Shown piece after piece: positions 36,001-47,021 of a DNA stretch of 64,000 bases (the stretch's first letter is position 1; each line of letters begins with the position of its first letter). Under the pieces are notes generated by a model. The model was given only the letters and a program-made list of their open reading frames with translations. It ran no database searches and was not told the DNA's origin. This stretch comes from Caenorhabditis elegans (Eukaryota > Nematoda > Chromadorea > Rhabditida > Rhabditidae): NCBI RefSeq assembly GCF_000002985.6, contig NC_003282.8:11222001-11286000 (forward strand), given 5' to 3'. The position numbers were made by a program, and so were the translations under genes.

Positions 36001-37465
36001 TACTCACTCAAACTTTGTTAGTCCGCCGTTTATGGTGATAATCAATTTTGGAGGTTTAAGTTTCCAAACTTTCATCATTAAATGAACAATATCTCTTGGA
36101 TCCGAATCAAAACTTATTCGAGCATATTGTGCGTGGTGAGCAGTTCCTGAATTTTTAGATTAACTTTTCAATTTTTAAATATTTGAGATAATTTGGAAAA
36201 AAGTTTTTTCACAACATAAGAATAGGCAGAAAGATAAAGCATACCTTCGAATACAATATTTCCATATGCATCAGTTGGTACAATTTCTGTGTGTGATTGA
36301 ATTGACCAACGACCAGGAGTTAAGTTTACCTGAACAAGCTTTCAGGAAAATAATTTTAATTCAAAATAATTACCTCATTATCATCTGCATCTGCATCCGT
36401 TGTATCTACTTCATGAATACCAGGAAGAGTTAAATGATTTAATGGATGATTTTTATTCTGACTTCTTTCCAATACTTCTTCTGTATGCTTTGATCTTTCC
36501 TTACCACATCCACATCGTTCCGAAAATCGTTGCGATGGGACAAAATATGAACATTGTCTCATTTTAAGACGACATTCTATCCAGTTTTTTCCCTTCTAAA
36601 AATAAAAATAGACAATATTTATATTTCTGTTCCACTGTATCAACTTTCTGCCACTTACCAAAGAACCAGCTCTAGTTGCGTGTCCAGAATGGCTTGTTGT
36701 CGAGTTTCCGCGCTGAACAGTACACTTTTAAAGATTTTGATCATTTGACAAAACTCAAACTTTTCTTCCAGATATGTCTGCCAAATGGAGCATATCCTTC
36801 CAATCAAACTTCTGAACATGTCTTGGAGCTGAGTTCAAGGGGGCTTTGTCAGCTGAAATTGAAAATTTATTCTGGAGGTGTTTTTTTTAAATTCCTTTTC
36901 AGAATAAAATTGCATGATTTTTATCACATTTCTGGGCAACTCGCTGCAACTTTCCAGCAACTTTAGCAACTTCAAAAATTCCAAGCGCAAAAGTTGGCTA
37001 AACTTGGTTTAAAATATGCTAAAGTCGGGAAAGAAGTTGCTAACTATATCTAAAAGTTGCAAGACAATAAATTTGGCGCTAAAGTTGCTAATGTTGTTGA
37101 ATAAGTTGCGGCGGATTGCCGAGTTTCCACATTTGGATTAAAATTAAAAATTAATTAAAATTGTTAATGAATTCTTTTAAGGTAATTATGTTTCAAAAAC
37201 TATAAACTTTAAAAAACCTACAACTAGTGCTTCTTTGCTTCTTTCTTCTCCTTTTTGTCTGTGTCTCTGTCTCTCTTTCACTCTCATTTTCTTCTACAGT
37301 AACACTGTTCGCTCGAAGACTTTCTGCAACTGCTTTCTGAAAACATTTGTGATGTTTTTTAATACTCAATGAGTAATATAATTATTTATGACCGATCAAC
37401 ATTTATATGGAATTTTAAAACCTCACATGAATTGCAGGAACTATACTTCCACGTTTTCTGTCCAT
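27004..37465 (-). CDS. gtl-1: TRPM cation channel GTL-1
   Basis: At least 29 coding exons, first certain exon 36595-36374, last 27042-27004. The others run 36329-36245, 36146-36008, 35594-35467, 35076-34878, 34835-34692, 34598-34509, 34461-34338, 34294-33812, 31859-31685, 31638-31490, 31445-31348, 31283-31122, 31068-30756, 30710-30497 and onward to 27088. The TRPM homology region shows [19 protein letters not shown] and [16 protein letters not shown]. Six helices follow, the pore motif [14 protein letters not shown], a TRP-box-like [20 protein letters not shown], a coiled coil and a Ser/Gly tail; there is no alpha-kinase domain. About 1,650-1,700 residues. Worm members of this group mediate intestinal Mg2+ uptake. 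The 5' end is unresolved: possible exons at 37465-37427, 37336-37218 and 36712-36659 carry good splice sites, but the second does not join the third in phase. The last donor is also ambiguous (27092 or 27088). Identity rests on family features plus remembered locus order. Confidence 0.8.
31997..33703 (+). CDS. CK1/TTBK-like protein kinase nested in a gtl-1 intron
   Basis: Seven exons: 31997-32058, 32314-32455, 32504-32703, 32748-33012, 33059-33194, 33242-33408, 33458-33703; 405 residues, all phases matching. Kinase features: glycine loop [16 protein letters not shown]-lysine YAMKVE, catalytic loop HHDLKPTNF (Arg of HRD replaced by His), magnesium loop [10 protein letters not shown], and an activation segment [12 protein letters not shown]. 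The QMHDCG and [12 protein letters not shown] motifs are CK1-family. A Lys/Thr-rich tail follows. Worms have a large CK1/TTBKL expansion, mostly sperm-enriched; whether this one is so is unknown. The whole gene sits in the 1,952-bp intron of gtl-1 (31860-33811), on the opposite strand. All ATP-site residues are present, so activity is likely. From memory it is C05C12.1. Confidence 0.88.
36933..37122. repeat. Diverged TTGC/GCAACTT repeat copy
   Basis: A run of GCAACTT, AGTTGC and GCTAAA words beginning CTGGGCAACTCGCTGCAAC and ending GGCGGATTGCCGAG. It resembles the 60718-61802 element and appears to be a degraded relative. It lies in the 5' part of gtl-1. Confidence 0.5.
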
Positions 37466-38457
37466 TCAATTAAAACTTTTTGCTCTGAACTTTGGTATCG
37501 ATGATCTAGATTTTCTGATTTTCCCAGAAGTTTTTCTGGAATAAAAATCTTTTCACAATATAATTTTTAAGAGAAAATAAATCAATGAAAAACGGTAACC
37601 AGGAAAGTAAAAGTGAGTTACCCCCGCTATTAAAGTCAAAAAAAAGTAAGCCATAGATGACAGTTGAAACATGAAAAATTGAGTGAAAAAGAGCGAAGTG
37701 ATAAGAGAAAATGAGAATGAGGGAGAGTGCATACGTATTGGATTCTTTTTAATCAGAAGACGACTAAACAAATTTTTGTCGGTGATCATTTTTGATAATG
37801 AGTCGAAAAGAGGTATTCGATAGAAAGTGAGCTGCGGCCAGCAGAAATGAAAGAATACGAAAAAAAAAAAAGAAAGAGAAGAGTACACACTTTTCGATGT
37901 CTGATGATAAAACTATTGGCTCTGGAAACTACACATTTAAAGTGTTAAATTAGATTATATAAATCAATAATCTGAAATGGCATATGATCCATTGCATAGA
38001 TAACATTTTCAATATTGACTTAATTTCAATTTTATGGATTTTAAGCGTTTTGTCGGTCAGGCGTTGTCTTTTTGTTTTATCATAAGGTTTAAATGATGTC
38101 TACACTTTTTAGCTTTATCAAAAAAGACAAATGATGTTTTATAAATACGAAACTTTGAAGAAGCTAATTAACTATTTATTATGTTAGCGACAACTGGCGA
38201 TTATCCTTTCTGACTCTCTGCAATCTCTCAGCAGGCTTCAAATATTCCAAAATCTCCAAACGTCTTATTTTCTCGCGAATGACTTTGATTCTTCATTCGA
38301 AAAAGACAAGATCTACTTGTAAGATAGAAGTTTTTTGTTTTCTTTAAAACATTTTCAGTTGAATTTCGTCAATGTGACTTCTAAGATGATTTTCACTAAT
38401 TAAAAAAAAACCACGGGAAAATGAATCTATTTATTCAGTTCATAGGATCTCTATTTG
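37466..38457. other. Intergenic region upstream of gtl-1
   Basis: About 1 kb between the putative gtl-1 start and the stop of the next minus-strand gene. It is AT-rich, with an A-rich run (37861-37872) and an open frame at 37553-37888 that is Phe/Ser-rich low complexity. It likely includes the gtl-1 promoter. No clear element was recognised. Confidence 0.45.
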
Positions 38458-39117
38458 CTACAACTGAAGGATGGACATGGAAGATGAGGACGAAGAAGTT
38501 TGTTTTCCGAACAAGTCATCGATCCTGAAAAATAAAATTGATCTAACAGAATAATTTCAGAAAAACCTACAATTTCTGAACTTTTGTCACATCACTATCG
38601 TTCATAACTCTCTTTGACTTGAGCGAAGTCATGATCAGTGCTTTCTTCTTATCCAATGCCAAATACGACTTGCTCTTCACATCAATATGATTCACGGAAG
38701 AAGAAGACGCAGCGGATGATCCAGAGTATGCAGACAATTGAGGAGCAACAATACGAGGCTCCGGGGAGCATGAACGTTCCGATTGAGAAGATCTATATGA
38801 AAAGGTTTAGACACTAAGTTAGAATCAACATTTTCATAGCAAAACGTCCAATAGCTTACGCTTGACGTACAGCAGAGTGCAATAGAGCAAAAGTTATTAT
38901 TCGTTCAATGCTCATTATTTTAAATATTACTGAGAAAAAAAGCAAATACAACTCACGGGGACGGAACGATAGTGCGGTCCGGCAAACTATCAGACGGCTT
39001 TGCTCCCACTGTATCTTCATGAAGATTACGAAGATGGGATTCTGCTTGAATAAGTGTTTCGTCGACTTTTTGAACAATTGCATTGAATGCATCTGTGGCG
39101 CCAAAGTATTTTGCCAT
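38458..39117 (-). CDS. Small hydrophilic protein, 149 residues, unknown
   Basis: Three exons, 39117-38957, 38792-38571, 38524-38458, with clean GT..AG borders (38956/38793 and 38570/38525) and matching phases. The product begins MAKYFGATDAFNAIVQKVDE with a probable amphipathic helix up to about residue 35 (QKVDETLIQAESHLRNLHED). It continues through a Ser/Pro-rich middle, then a basic helix (KSKSYLALDKKKALIMTSLK) and a Ser-rich end (SSSSSSMSILQL). There is no signal peptide or membrane helix. An in-frame stop eight codons upstream of the ATG fixes the start. I do not recognise the family; a small coiled-coil adaptor is possible. Confidence 0.6.
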
Positions 39118-39755
39118 CCTTTGCTGGTATTGATCCGTTTATGAACTTTGATGAGAGCAAAGCTGGGAATGAGGAAAGTCAAACTGTTTTTTGAACTCAC
39201 GTAAATTCACCCCCCCCCCCTGGTCTATTGTTTTCATTTTTCTAATCAGCAGTTCACGATTTCAAAAATAATAGCAACATTAATTTTTTTTTGGTTTATC
39301 AAAATGATTATGTTTATCTTCTTGCTTGTTCCAAAATGCTTGTTCTCGCCATGCAAATTATTTTCTGCTACAACTCTACAACTCTGCTACAACAACTTTA
39401 ATGTTTTAGGTCGAAAAACCAGGCGGGCGGATAAATTTTTGTCTACGTGGAAGGTTTAGACAACAAGCATGAAATGAATCTGCTCGCATGTGCAGTATCG
39501 CTTCAAATTTTTTTATTAATAGCAAAACTTTGAATAATTAGAACTCACTTTGCAGGTATCACAAGAAGCAGGCTTGCTTCTAATTTTTAATATCCAAGAG
39601 AGCGTAATAAATTAAAACATTTTTCGGTTCCTATAACATTCTTGAAACCAAGATTTTAGGAATTTCTCTATTCGCTTTTTGAATTATTTTCAGTTTATCT
39701 TCTTTAATCTCTCTTTTGTGATAACTAATCTTAAATCTTCTCATACTTTGGAAAA
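39118..39755. other. Divergent intergenic region
   Basis: About 640 bases between the small minus-strand gene and the STAR gene's TATA box. It includes a C10 run near 39211-39220 and AT-rich sequence, with no other feature seen. Confidence 0.45.
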
Positions 39756-39764
39756 TATATAAAA
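39756..39764 (+). promoter_or_regulatory. TATA box upstream of the STAR gene
   Basis: TATATAAAA, 141 bases upstream of the ATG at 39897. This suggests a 5' untranslated leader of about 110 bases if it is used. Confidence 0.45.
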
Positions 39765-39896
39765 GTGTTTCATATTTGGACGTTTCACGTGATCTTCTTT
39801 ATTCTAATCTCCCCTTCTCATTCTAGTCCAAGTCAATATTTTCATTATTTCCTCATTCTTCGTTATTATTCACTTTTGAAAAAGTTCTATCCTACG

Positions 39897-41009
39897 ATGC
39901 TCTCGACTTCCGCAAGCCTGTAAGTTAATAAGAAAGTTTAAGTTTCAGAGTCGAACTTATAATATTTCAGTTATCTGAACGAGCTGATCAATGAGATGAG
40001 ACAATTATCGGAGACACCAATTGATTGTAAAAATGCAAGAATGTTGTTGTCAAAAGAGATTTCGAAAGTTTTCGATGAATTGTATCGTCACGGTCAAGGG
40101 TTTATAGATAATGGATATGGTTCAGATTATAATAAGAATGATTTTTACTCGGTATACTAATACTCCTTATAGAATTCGGTTGGAACATATGTATTTTCAG
40201 CCGCATTCCGCAAATTCTGGCTACTCTGCATCTCCATTCCCATCTCGTCCATCTCTTCCAAACCATGCGTTGTCCACATCGTTTTATCATAATTCATTCA
40301 TGACACCAATTAGAAATGGAAGAATGCGATCTCCGGATCAAGATCTTGGAGATTGGTCTCGTGAGAAAATTAATGATACTCAGCATGTGCTTCAGACAAA
40401 AGTTTATATTCCGGAGCCACCGGTTTCCATTGACGGGAAGAAAGTGTTAGTTCTTTAACAAGTTTTCTGTTGGTTGTGGTTGCTTAGGAAGAAACGCATT
40501 ATCTTGACCGGATGAGCTACTTTGAATAGAAGTCTCATCGAATTACAGAAATAAAAATATATGCTGATTTCTTTCAGAAAATGCAACTACATTGGTCGCA
40601 TTCTTGGTCCATCAGGAATGTCTGCAAGAATGATTGAAAATCAATATGATGTTACTCTTCTTATTCGTGGAGCCGGATCTGTCAGAAACAAGGCAATGGA
40701 TGAAAGAGTGAGGAAGAGAAATGAACACTTGGAGGAGCCCCTTCACGTTCTTCTTATTGCAAGACACAATGACAAGACAAAGTTTGTCTAAATTATAATA
40801 ATTTCTTTAATACTCACAAGTTTAGATGTGAGGAGATTCTCAACAAGGCTGCAGAAAAAATTGAAAGTCTTTTGACTCCAATTCATGATGAGTACAAAAT
40901 GGATCAATTGGTTAGTTATGCAAAGATGAATGGAACTTATCAGGAAAGACCAAAAAGAAAAAGCCAATTGGATGAGCAATCCCATAGTAATTATTGGGCT
41001 CCACACTGA
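39897..41009 (+). CDS. STAR-family KH RNA-binding protein
   Basis: Five exons: 39897-39919, 39971-40151, 40201-40445, 40578-40781, 40826-41009; 278 residues in phase. QUA1-like region YLNELINEMRQLSE with KEISKVFDE (residues about 8-45), then a Ser/Pro-rich linker. The extended KH domain (about 130-225) has KVYIPEPPVS, the GxxG loop ILGPSGMSARMIE and LLIRGAGSVRNKA. It ends with a QUA2 region (YKMDQLVSYAKMNGTYQE). STAR proteins (GLD-1, ASD-2, Quaking, SF1) bind UACUAAC-type elements in mRNA and control splicing, stability or translation. GLD-1-type KH domains have GPRG where this has GPSG, and the Arg/Lys content of the loop is lower, so specificity may differ. From memory it is F54D1.1. Confidence 0.87.
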
Positions 41010-41400
41010 AAGAGATGTAGAAGATCCAGAAATTATAAACTTATTTGATTCTGCGGATATAAAGGATTTGAATTGATTTGTTACTGAAATCTCAGATAAC
41101 AATGCCACATGGGTGTTGAATTTGTCGAAATCAATAAGACCCTTTACAACGGAAACTGTTTACGAATGATTATACGTTACAACAAGGACAATACTTCCTG
41201 AAAAATAACTTTCTCTGCGCTTCACCCTCGCCTAATTGTGGCTTCTTCCTTTTAATGAGGAAGTAATGTTTTTAACTGAATATTGCTTTACACTCTTCCA
41301 CCTTATTGCAAAAAAGTGTAGGAGTAACACATTCATAAAGAATGAAGAAAAGATGAGTATAAAAAGAAAAGAAATACAAGAGAAAAGGTACCATTTCGAC

Positions 41401-42331
41401 ATGGAGAAGATTCTTGTAACCATCTCAACTGGAGCTGCATCCATTGCAGTTTTGGCTGTTCTTTTCACTGTTCCATCTCTCTACAATACCATCAACGAAG
41501 TTCATGATCAAGTAAGTTATTCATACAGTTTCACTTCATCACATTAATTAATTTCAGGTTCTTGATGGAGTTTCCGTTTTCCGTGTTGAAACCGATTCTG
41601 CTTGGACCGAGATGATGGACATTCAGGTTACTGTCACTCCACCAACTAAGCCACGTGTCAATCCATTCAACTCTGTCTTCCGTCAAAAGCGTCAAACTTT
41701 CTCTGGACTTCCAGCTTGGTGCCAGTGTGAGCCAACTAAGCCAACTTGCCCACCAGGACCACCAGGACCACCAGGCCAGCCAGGAGCACCAGGAGTCCCA
41801 GGAGCTCCAGGACCAAGAGGGGGCGACAGCACTGTTACCTATGCTCCAATCAACTGCCCACAAGTTTCATTCGATTGCATTAAGTGCCCAGCAGGACCAG
41901 CCGGACCAGCTGGATCATCCGGACCAGCAGGACCAGCAGGACCATCTGGACAACCAGGAACTCCAGGACAACGTGGAAACGATGGATTCCCAGGAGCTCC
42001 AGGAGCACCAGGAGACAATGGTCAACCAGGATTCCCAGGACAAGATGGAGCTCCAGGACAACCAGGAGCCGATGGACAACGTGGAGCTGGAACTCCAGGA
42101 GCACCAGGAGCTCCAGGAAATGCTGGACCAGCTGGACCATCTGGACAAGATGGATTCCCAGGACAAGATGGAGCACCAGGATCAGCTGGACCAGCCGGAC
42201 AAGACGGATTCCCAGGAAACAATGGATCCGATGGACAACCAGGAGCTCCAGGAGGACCAGGACTTCCAGGAAACGATGCCGCTTATTGTGCCTGCCCACC
42301 AAGATCCGCTGTTTTCCTTTCCCGTCATTAA
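41401..42331 (+). CDS. col-130: Cuticle collagen, left copy of an identical pair
   Basis: Two exons, 41401-41511 and 41558-42331; 294 residues. A signal-anchor ([18 protein letters not shown]) is followed by a furin-type site (FRQKRQTF), a Cys pair ([10 protein letters not shown]), then Gly-X-Y blocks. An interruption with two Cys (SFDCIKCP) divides the triple helix, and the tail reads [23 protein letters not shown] at 41358-41365 lies 43 bases before the ATG. It is a secreted exoskeleton collagen. It is identical to the minus-strand copy at 42947-43877, so transcripts from the two cannot be told apart within the arms. The symbol is from remembered collinear order (F54D1.2 then F54D1.3) and could be swapped. 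Confidence 0.88.
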
Positions 42332-42946
42332 AATGGTTTTTCTCAATTCTTGTCATATTTCTTTTAAACGTACAAAATAAACAATTTAAACAAACTATCA
42401 AAGTTTAAAAATATTCATGTTCTCGGCAAAACGGCCCATTTTAATAGCACACTCTTGCAACTTCTTCCAAACCGTTATGCTCTCTAGCTTTTCAAGAAAC
42501 TGCGGCTATTGAGATGCATTTTGCAATTTCTTGACAAACTTCAAGCTCCAGTTTCTCACACCTGCTTACAATCAGGTTTTTCCTACTCGGTAGGCGCAGA
42601 CGCTTACCGAGTACTTCATACCATTTTGACAAAGTTTTTATGAATTTTTGTGTTAAGTTGAAGGAATTTGATATAAAGTTGTGACGTATCGCAGAGTTTA
42701 GCATTTTTATTTAGTGTAAACCTTTTTCATGTGTTATACAAAAAATATATCAATTAGCAACCAAGAAGCAGTATGCCTACAATTTTTTTTGCATTATAGC
42801 AGTATTCGGAAATTCATTATTGACACTTCCAGTTTTCCATTCATTTTTCCACTTTGCTACAATTCGATAGAGCTTAGGCAAGTAAAATGGAAATTGTTTA
42901 TTTTGTACGTTTAAAAGAAATATGACAAGAATTGAGAAAAACCATT

Positions 42947-43877
42947 TTAATGACGGGAAAGGAAAACAGCGGATCTTGGTGGGCAGGCACAATAAGCGGC
43001 ATCGTTTCCTGGAAGTCCTGGTCCTCCTGGAGCTCCTGGTTGTCCATCGGATCCATTGTTTCCTGGGAATCCGTCTTGTCCGGCTGGTCCAGCTGATCCT
43101 GGTGCTCCATCTTGTCCTGGGAATCCATCTTGTCCAGATGGTCCAGCTGGTCCAGCATTTCCTGGAGCTCCTGGTGCTCCTGGAGTTCCAGCTCCACGTT
43201 GTCCATCGGCTCCTGGTTGTCCTGGAGCTCCATCTTGTCCTGGGAATCCTGGTTGACCATTGTCTCCTGGTGCTCCTGGAGCTCCTGGGAATCCATCGTT
43301 TCCACGTTGTCCTGGAGTTCCTGGTTGTCCAGATGGTCCTGCTGGTCCTGCTGGTCCGGATGATCCAGCTGGTCCGGCTGGTCCTGCTGGGCACTTAATG
43401 CAATCGAATGAAACTTGTGGGCAGTTGATTGGAGCATAGGTAACAGTGCTGTCGCCCCCTCTTGGTCCTGGAGCTCCTGGGACTCCTGGTGCTCCTGGCT
43501 GGCCTGGTGGTCCTGGTGGTCCTGGTGGGCAAGTTGGCTTAGTTGGCTCACACTGGCACCAAGCTGGAAGTCCAGAGAAAGTTTGACGCTTTTGACGGAA
43601 GACAGAGTTGAATGGATTGACACGTGGCTTAGTTGGTGGAGTGACAGTAACCTGAATGTCCATCATCTCGGTCCAAGCAGAATCGGTTTCAACACGGAAA
43701 ACGGAAACTCCATCAAGAACCTGAAATTAATTAATGTGATGAAGTGAAACTGTATGAATAACTTACTTGATCATGAACTTCGTTGATGGTATTGTAGAGA
43801 GATGGAACAGTGAAAAGAACAGCCAAAACTGCAATGGATGCAGCTCCAGTTGAGATGGTTACAAGAATCTTCTCCAT
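42947..43877 (-). CDS. col-131: Cuticle collagen, right copy of an identical pair
   Basis: A mirror image of the left copy: exons 43877-43767 and 43720-42947, 294 residues with the same signal-anchor, furin-type site, Cys clusters and Gly-X-Y blocks. The TATA box is at 43913-43920. The two genes are convergent, tail to tail, across a 503-base spacer. Sequence identity includes the intron and synonymous sites, which points to very recent duplication or continuing gene conversion. Promoters are shared only for about 170 bases upstream of the ATG; beyond that the two copies have different flanks and may differ in timing or level. Confidence 0.88.
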
Positions 43878-44294
43878 GTCGAAATGGTACCTTTTCTCTT
43901 GTATTTCTTTTCTTTTTATACTCATCTTTTCTTCATTCTTTATGAATGTGTTACTCCTACACTTTTTTGCAATAAGGTGGAAGAGTGTAAAGCAATATTC
44001 AGTTAAAAACATTACTTCCTCATTAAAAGGAAGAAGCCACAATTAGGCGCGGAAGGTCGGACAGTGGACGTTGTAACCTACAAAAAAGGAAAGCAAGGAC
44101 AATGCGATTTCCGCAAGACAACAAATAAACTTGAATTTATGAACTTTTGGTAGATGGCAAGAGAGAGAGAGAAAGGGTTTAACCTGGCCACAATCCTGTG
44201 TTTATTTACTTCTTGTATCTAGTTAATATGTATGTAGAATATTTTAGCAGATTTTGTATTTGGATTGAAATAAAACATTTTTTATTAATAAAAA

Positions 44295-46777
44295 TTAAAA
44301 AGGGTGATGTTGATTAATATTAGAAAGTTCGGGGAAAAATTGAGAGACAATATCTTTATTAAAAACTGGAGTCAATCTGAATCCATCTGCCCAATTTTTT
44401 TCCAATGGTTTGTTCATTTCATCAGTTGTCATTCCATTTGGACGAAGAAATTCTTCAATTGATTTTGTCATTTCAAGAGGAATTTTCGGAAATGATGAGA
44501 GTGAATTCGGGCGGTATGGAGATTGGAAAGGACTTGAATTTGCTGGATAAGAAGAGGTAGACGGCATTTGAGAATAATCTGTGTACTGTTGTTGTGGCGG
44601 TGGAGGTGCACTGATTTGACAAGGAGACAATGATGGAGGTGAGAAATGGAATAAAGGAACTGTATCAGATGGTGGAGGAACTGGTGGAACTGATGAAAGT
44701 GATGATCCCATTTGAGTTGATAATTTACGACAGTTAGCAGTTGTCAGCAGAAGATCTGATACTTCTGGATTTATTATGTCGGTGAGAATTTTGTGGAATG
44801 GGATCTTGGGATCAGAATCCCGGACAAAAAATGGTTGCTGAGATTGTCGAATTCGAGATGCCAGATTCTGAAATCTTGTTCTCATAAAATACACATTATT
44901 TCAAATAATAGCTTTATGAACTCTCTAATGTTCTAAAGCTACCATGATTTGGTTTTAATTCGCTACACTCCGTTTGAAACACCCAAAATACAAAAGAAGA
45001 TATAAGCTTAAATTGTGAAATTGGAACTGTAAACTATGAATTCAAGATTTCGGGTTTTGTCCACAGATTTAATGTTAGTTTTAGCAAAATATTTGTATAG
45101 ATCCATAACTCACCCGGGATTCATAAACAAAATGAAGAATAGTTGATAAACTGTTTGCTGCTGATATTGAAGTCTTGTTTCTACTGTGTTTGATAACTTT
45201 GAACAAAAGTTCTGATAAATTCTCTCGAGCCAACGAAAGGCTTTCATTCAATGAGTTTGACAACACTGTACTCTCTGAAAATGGATTTAATGTAAAATAA
45301 TATTCAGTATCAAAACTTGCCAGCTGACAATACAATATATGCTTTCAATACTGAATATTCAATTATTGATGGAGGCTTTCTCAGGTAAGTTTCGAAAACA
45401 TCCGCAATTTTCTGAGTTAAATGAGTTGTACATCTTGAAAATAACATTATTACATAGATGAGAGTAATAATTATTCTTACATTGGAAGTTGTGCAAGTGA
45501 CAATTTCAGATCTTCCAGCCCAGGTGCTCCTTTTGCAACAAATCTTGAAGTGGACTCGAAGAGCAGCAAATGAATCATTGTATCACTTATCAATGCGCTC
45601 TGGAAAAAAGTTTTTTGTGATTAGCAGCTCAAATTCTTAAGCTAGACCATTTTTGCAATGGTCTATAGGCGAATGTTCTGATATTCTCCAAAAGATTACC
45701 TTATCTTCAACACTAAACTTTCTACAGTGTTCTTCTTCCAACATGACCAAAAATCGATCAATGTAATCGACACATTGCACAATTCTCTCTATTCCCAAAA
45801 ATTGTTCATTCAACTGTCTGGGTGAATTTGAACAATCCATGGCTTCAGAATCTCCAGTTTTCCGTGCCAATGAACGATCAGCTATTAAACTTTTCAGTGA
45901 AAAATTTCCTATTCCATCAAAATTAGTTGAAGTTGAACATGTTTCGGCGAGTTTTCCAATTTCAGAAAGTTGTTTTCGTGATGATGGAGATAAAAATGAT
46001 GTCCAATCAGAAGGATCTGCTAGTCGATATGACAAACTTCGAGACACACTTTTCTTTTTTGATAACACTGTTTTTCCTTTTTTACTTTTTTCTCGATCTG
46101 GTCGAACATCTGAAACAAAAATTATCTTGAACTGTTCAAATTTAAATAAAGTTTGCGAACTTACAATCTGGGTTCATTCCGACAAGAAGGCATTTTCTGA
46201 AACGGCAGTATCGGCAGGCATTTCTTTCAACTAAAATATTCAAAAGTTTAATTAAAAGATCCAGGATAAATGAAACGTACATTTGGTAACTTCACAATTT
46301 TTCTCAAATCTACAAACATATTTGTTTCGTCCGTCTTTTACTGCTCTCCGGAAAAAACCTTTACATCCAAAACAAGCTAGAACGCCATAATGAATCTGAA
46401 AAGTTTTAGGCTTTTTATATTTAAAATTGTTTTTTGTTTTTTTTTAATCTGGCATTAAAATTCAAATATTCTTGATCGGAGCATTTCTGCTTTTATCAAT
46501 AAAAACATTTTCTGGTAGGACAACAAAAGCAAAAATTACCCTTGAAGAAAAATGATCTACATATGACAATTTTTAAAATACCATGTCGGTTATACTCTGT
46601 ATTTCACGACTAACAAATGTAATAAAATTAAATTAAATTTCTTAGAATTTTTAAAAAACTGGGGTATAAATACAACTACATACAATTATTTTTCATCAAA
46701 TTCTTAACTTTTAATCAATTTACCTTAGCCGGTGTATCTCCACAAACTGCACAAATTCGATTAGTGTATGATTGCAT
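44295..46777 (-). CDS. nhr-7: Nuclear hormone receptor NHR-7
   Basis: Eight exons: 46777-46724, 46395-46281, 46230-46165, 46109-45700, 45599-45481, 45433-45321, 45274-45114, 44867-44295; about 536 residues. The C4 DNA-binding domain occupies roughly residues 9-80, with [11 protein letters not shown]-box [11 protein letters not shown] (Phe instead of the usual Glu after the first Cys), KNKY-type basic stretch and second finger [14 protein letters not shown] then [15 protein letters not shown] basic hinge ([16 protein letters not shown]) and a weakly conserved ligand-binding domain follow, then a long Pro/Ser/Gln tail. It is a nuclear transcription factor with unknown ligand. The intron 45320-45275 appears to use a GC donor (CTG|GCAAGT). 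A further 5' exon may exist at 47021-46856. Name from memory of the locus. Confidence 0.82.
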
Positions 46778-46855
46778 ATTAACTTTCGAACAATGCGTGA
46801 ATAAATGATCAATTTACGTCATGAAACAGAGACTCCAATCGGATAGACTACTCAC

Positions 46856-47021
46856 CTGAAAACGGGTACTGTTTTGTTGTAGGGTAGGGGACACTGAGAG
46901 ATGAAGAGAGGACATACTGACCGATTTTGACGCAATTTTTGTTCGGAGAGGTGTCAAAACCACAACGATTTGGAATATTAAAAGGATTTGCCTTGACAGG
47001 ATAAGCAGAGAACAGGGACAT
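46856..47021 (-). other. Possible alternative first exon of nhr-7
   Basis: On the minus strand an ATG at 47021 opens 55 codons (MSLFSAYPVKANPFNIPNRC ...) ending in a consensus donor CAG|GTGAGT with one base carried. Joining to the acceptor-like TTCGAAAG just before the main ATG region would add an in-frame N-terminal extension (..[12 protein letters not shown]). The acceptor is weak. The composition (Pro, Asn, Cys, Ser) looks like a disordered receptor N terminus. Confidence 0.4.

Larger units (their letters stand above)
41229..44049. repeat. Large perfect inverted repeat hol­ding two collagen genes
   Basis: Arms at 41229-42387 and 42891-44049 (1,159 bases each) with a 503-base spacer, axis at 42639. 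Every coordinate x in the left arm maps to 85278-x on the right. Translations in all frames I compared (collagen frame, shifted frames and antisense frames, promoter and intron included) are identical, so the arms are identical or nearly so. Homology stops abruptly at CGCCTAATTG outside and AATAAACAATTT inside. The arms therefore contain the TATA box, coding exons, intron and about 55 bases of 3' sequence. Confidence 0.95.

Noticed and set aside
41612-43747. Long Gln/Asp, Arg/Ser/Thr and Trp/Ser-rich frames in the collagen palindrome
   Set aside because: They are shadow frames of the two collagens, duplicated by the palindrome.
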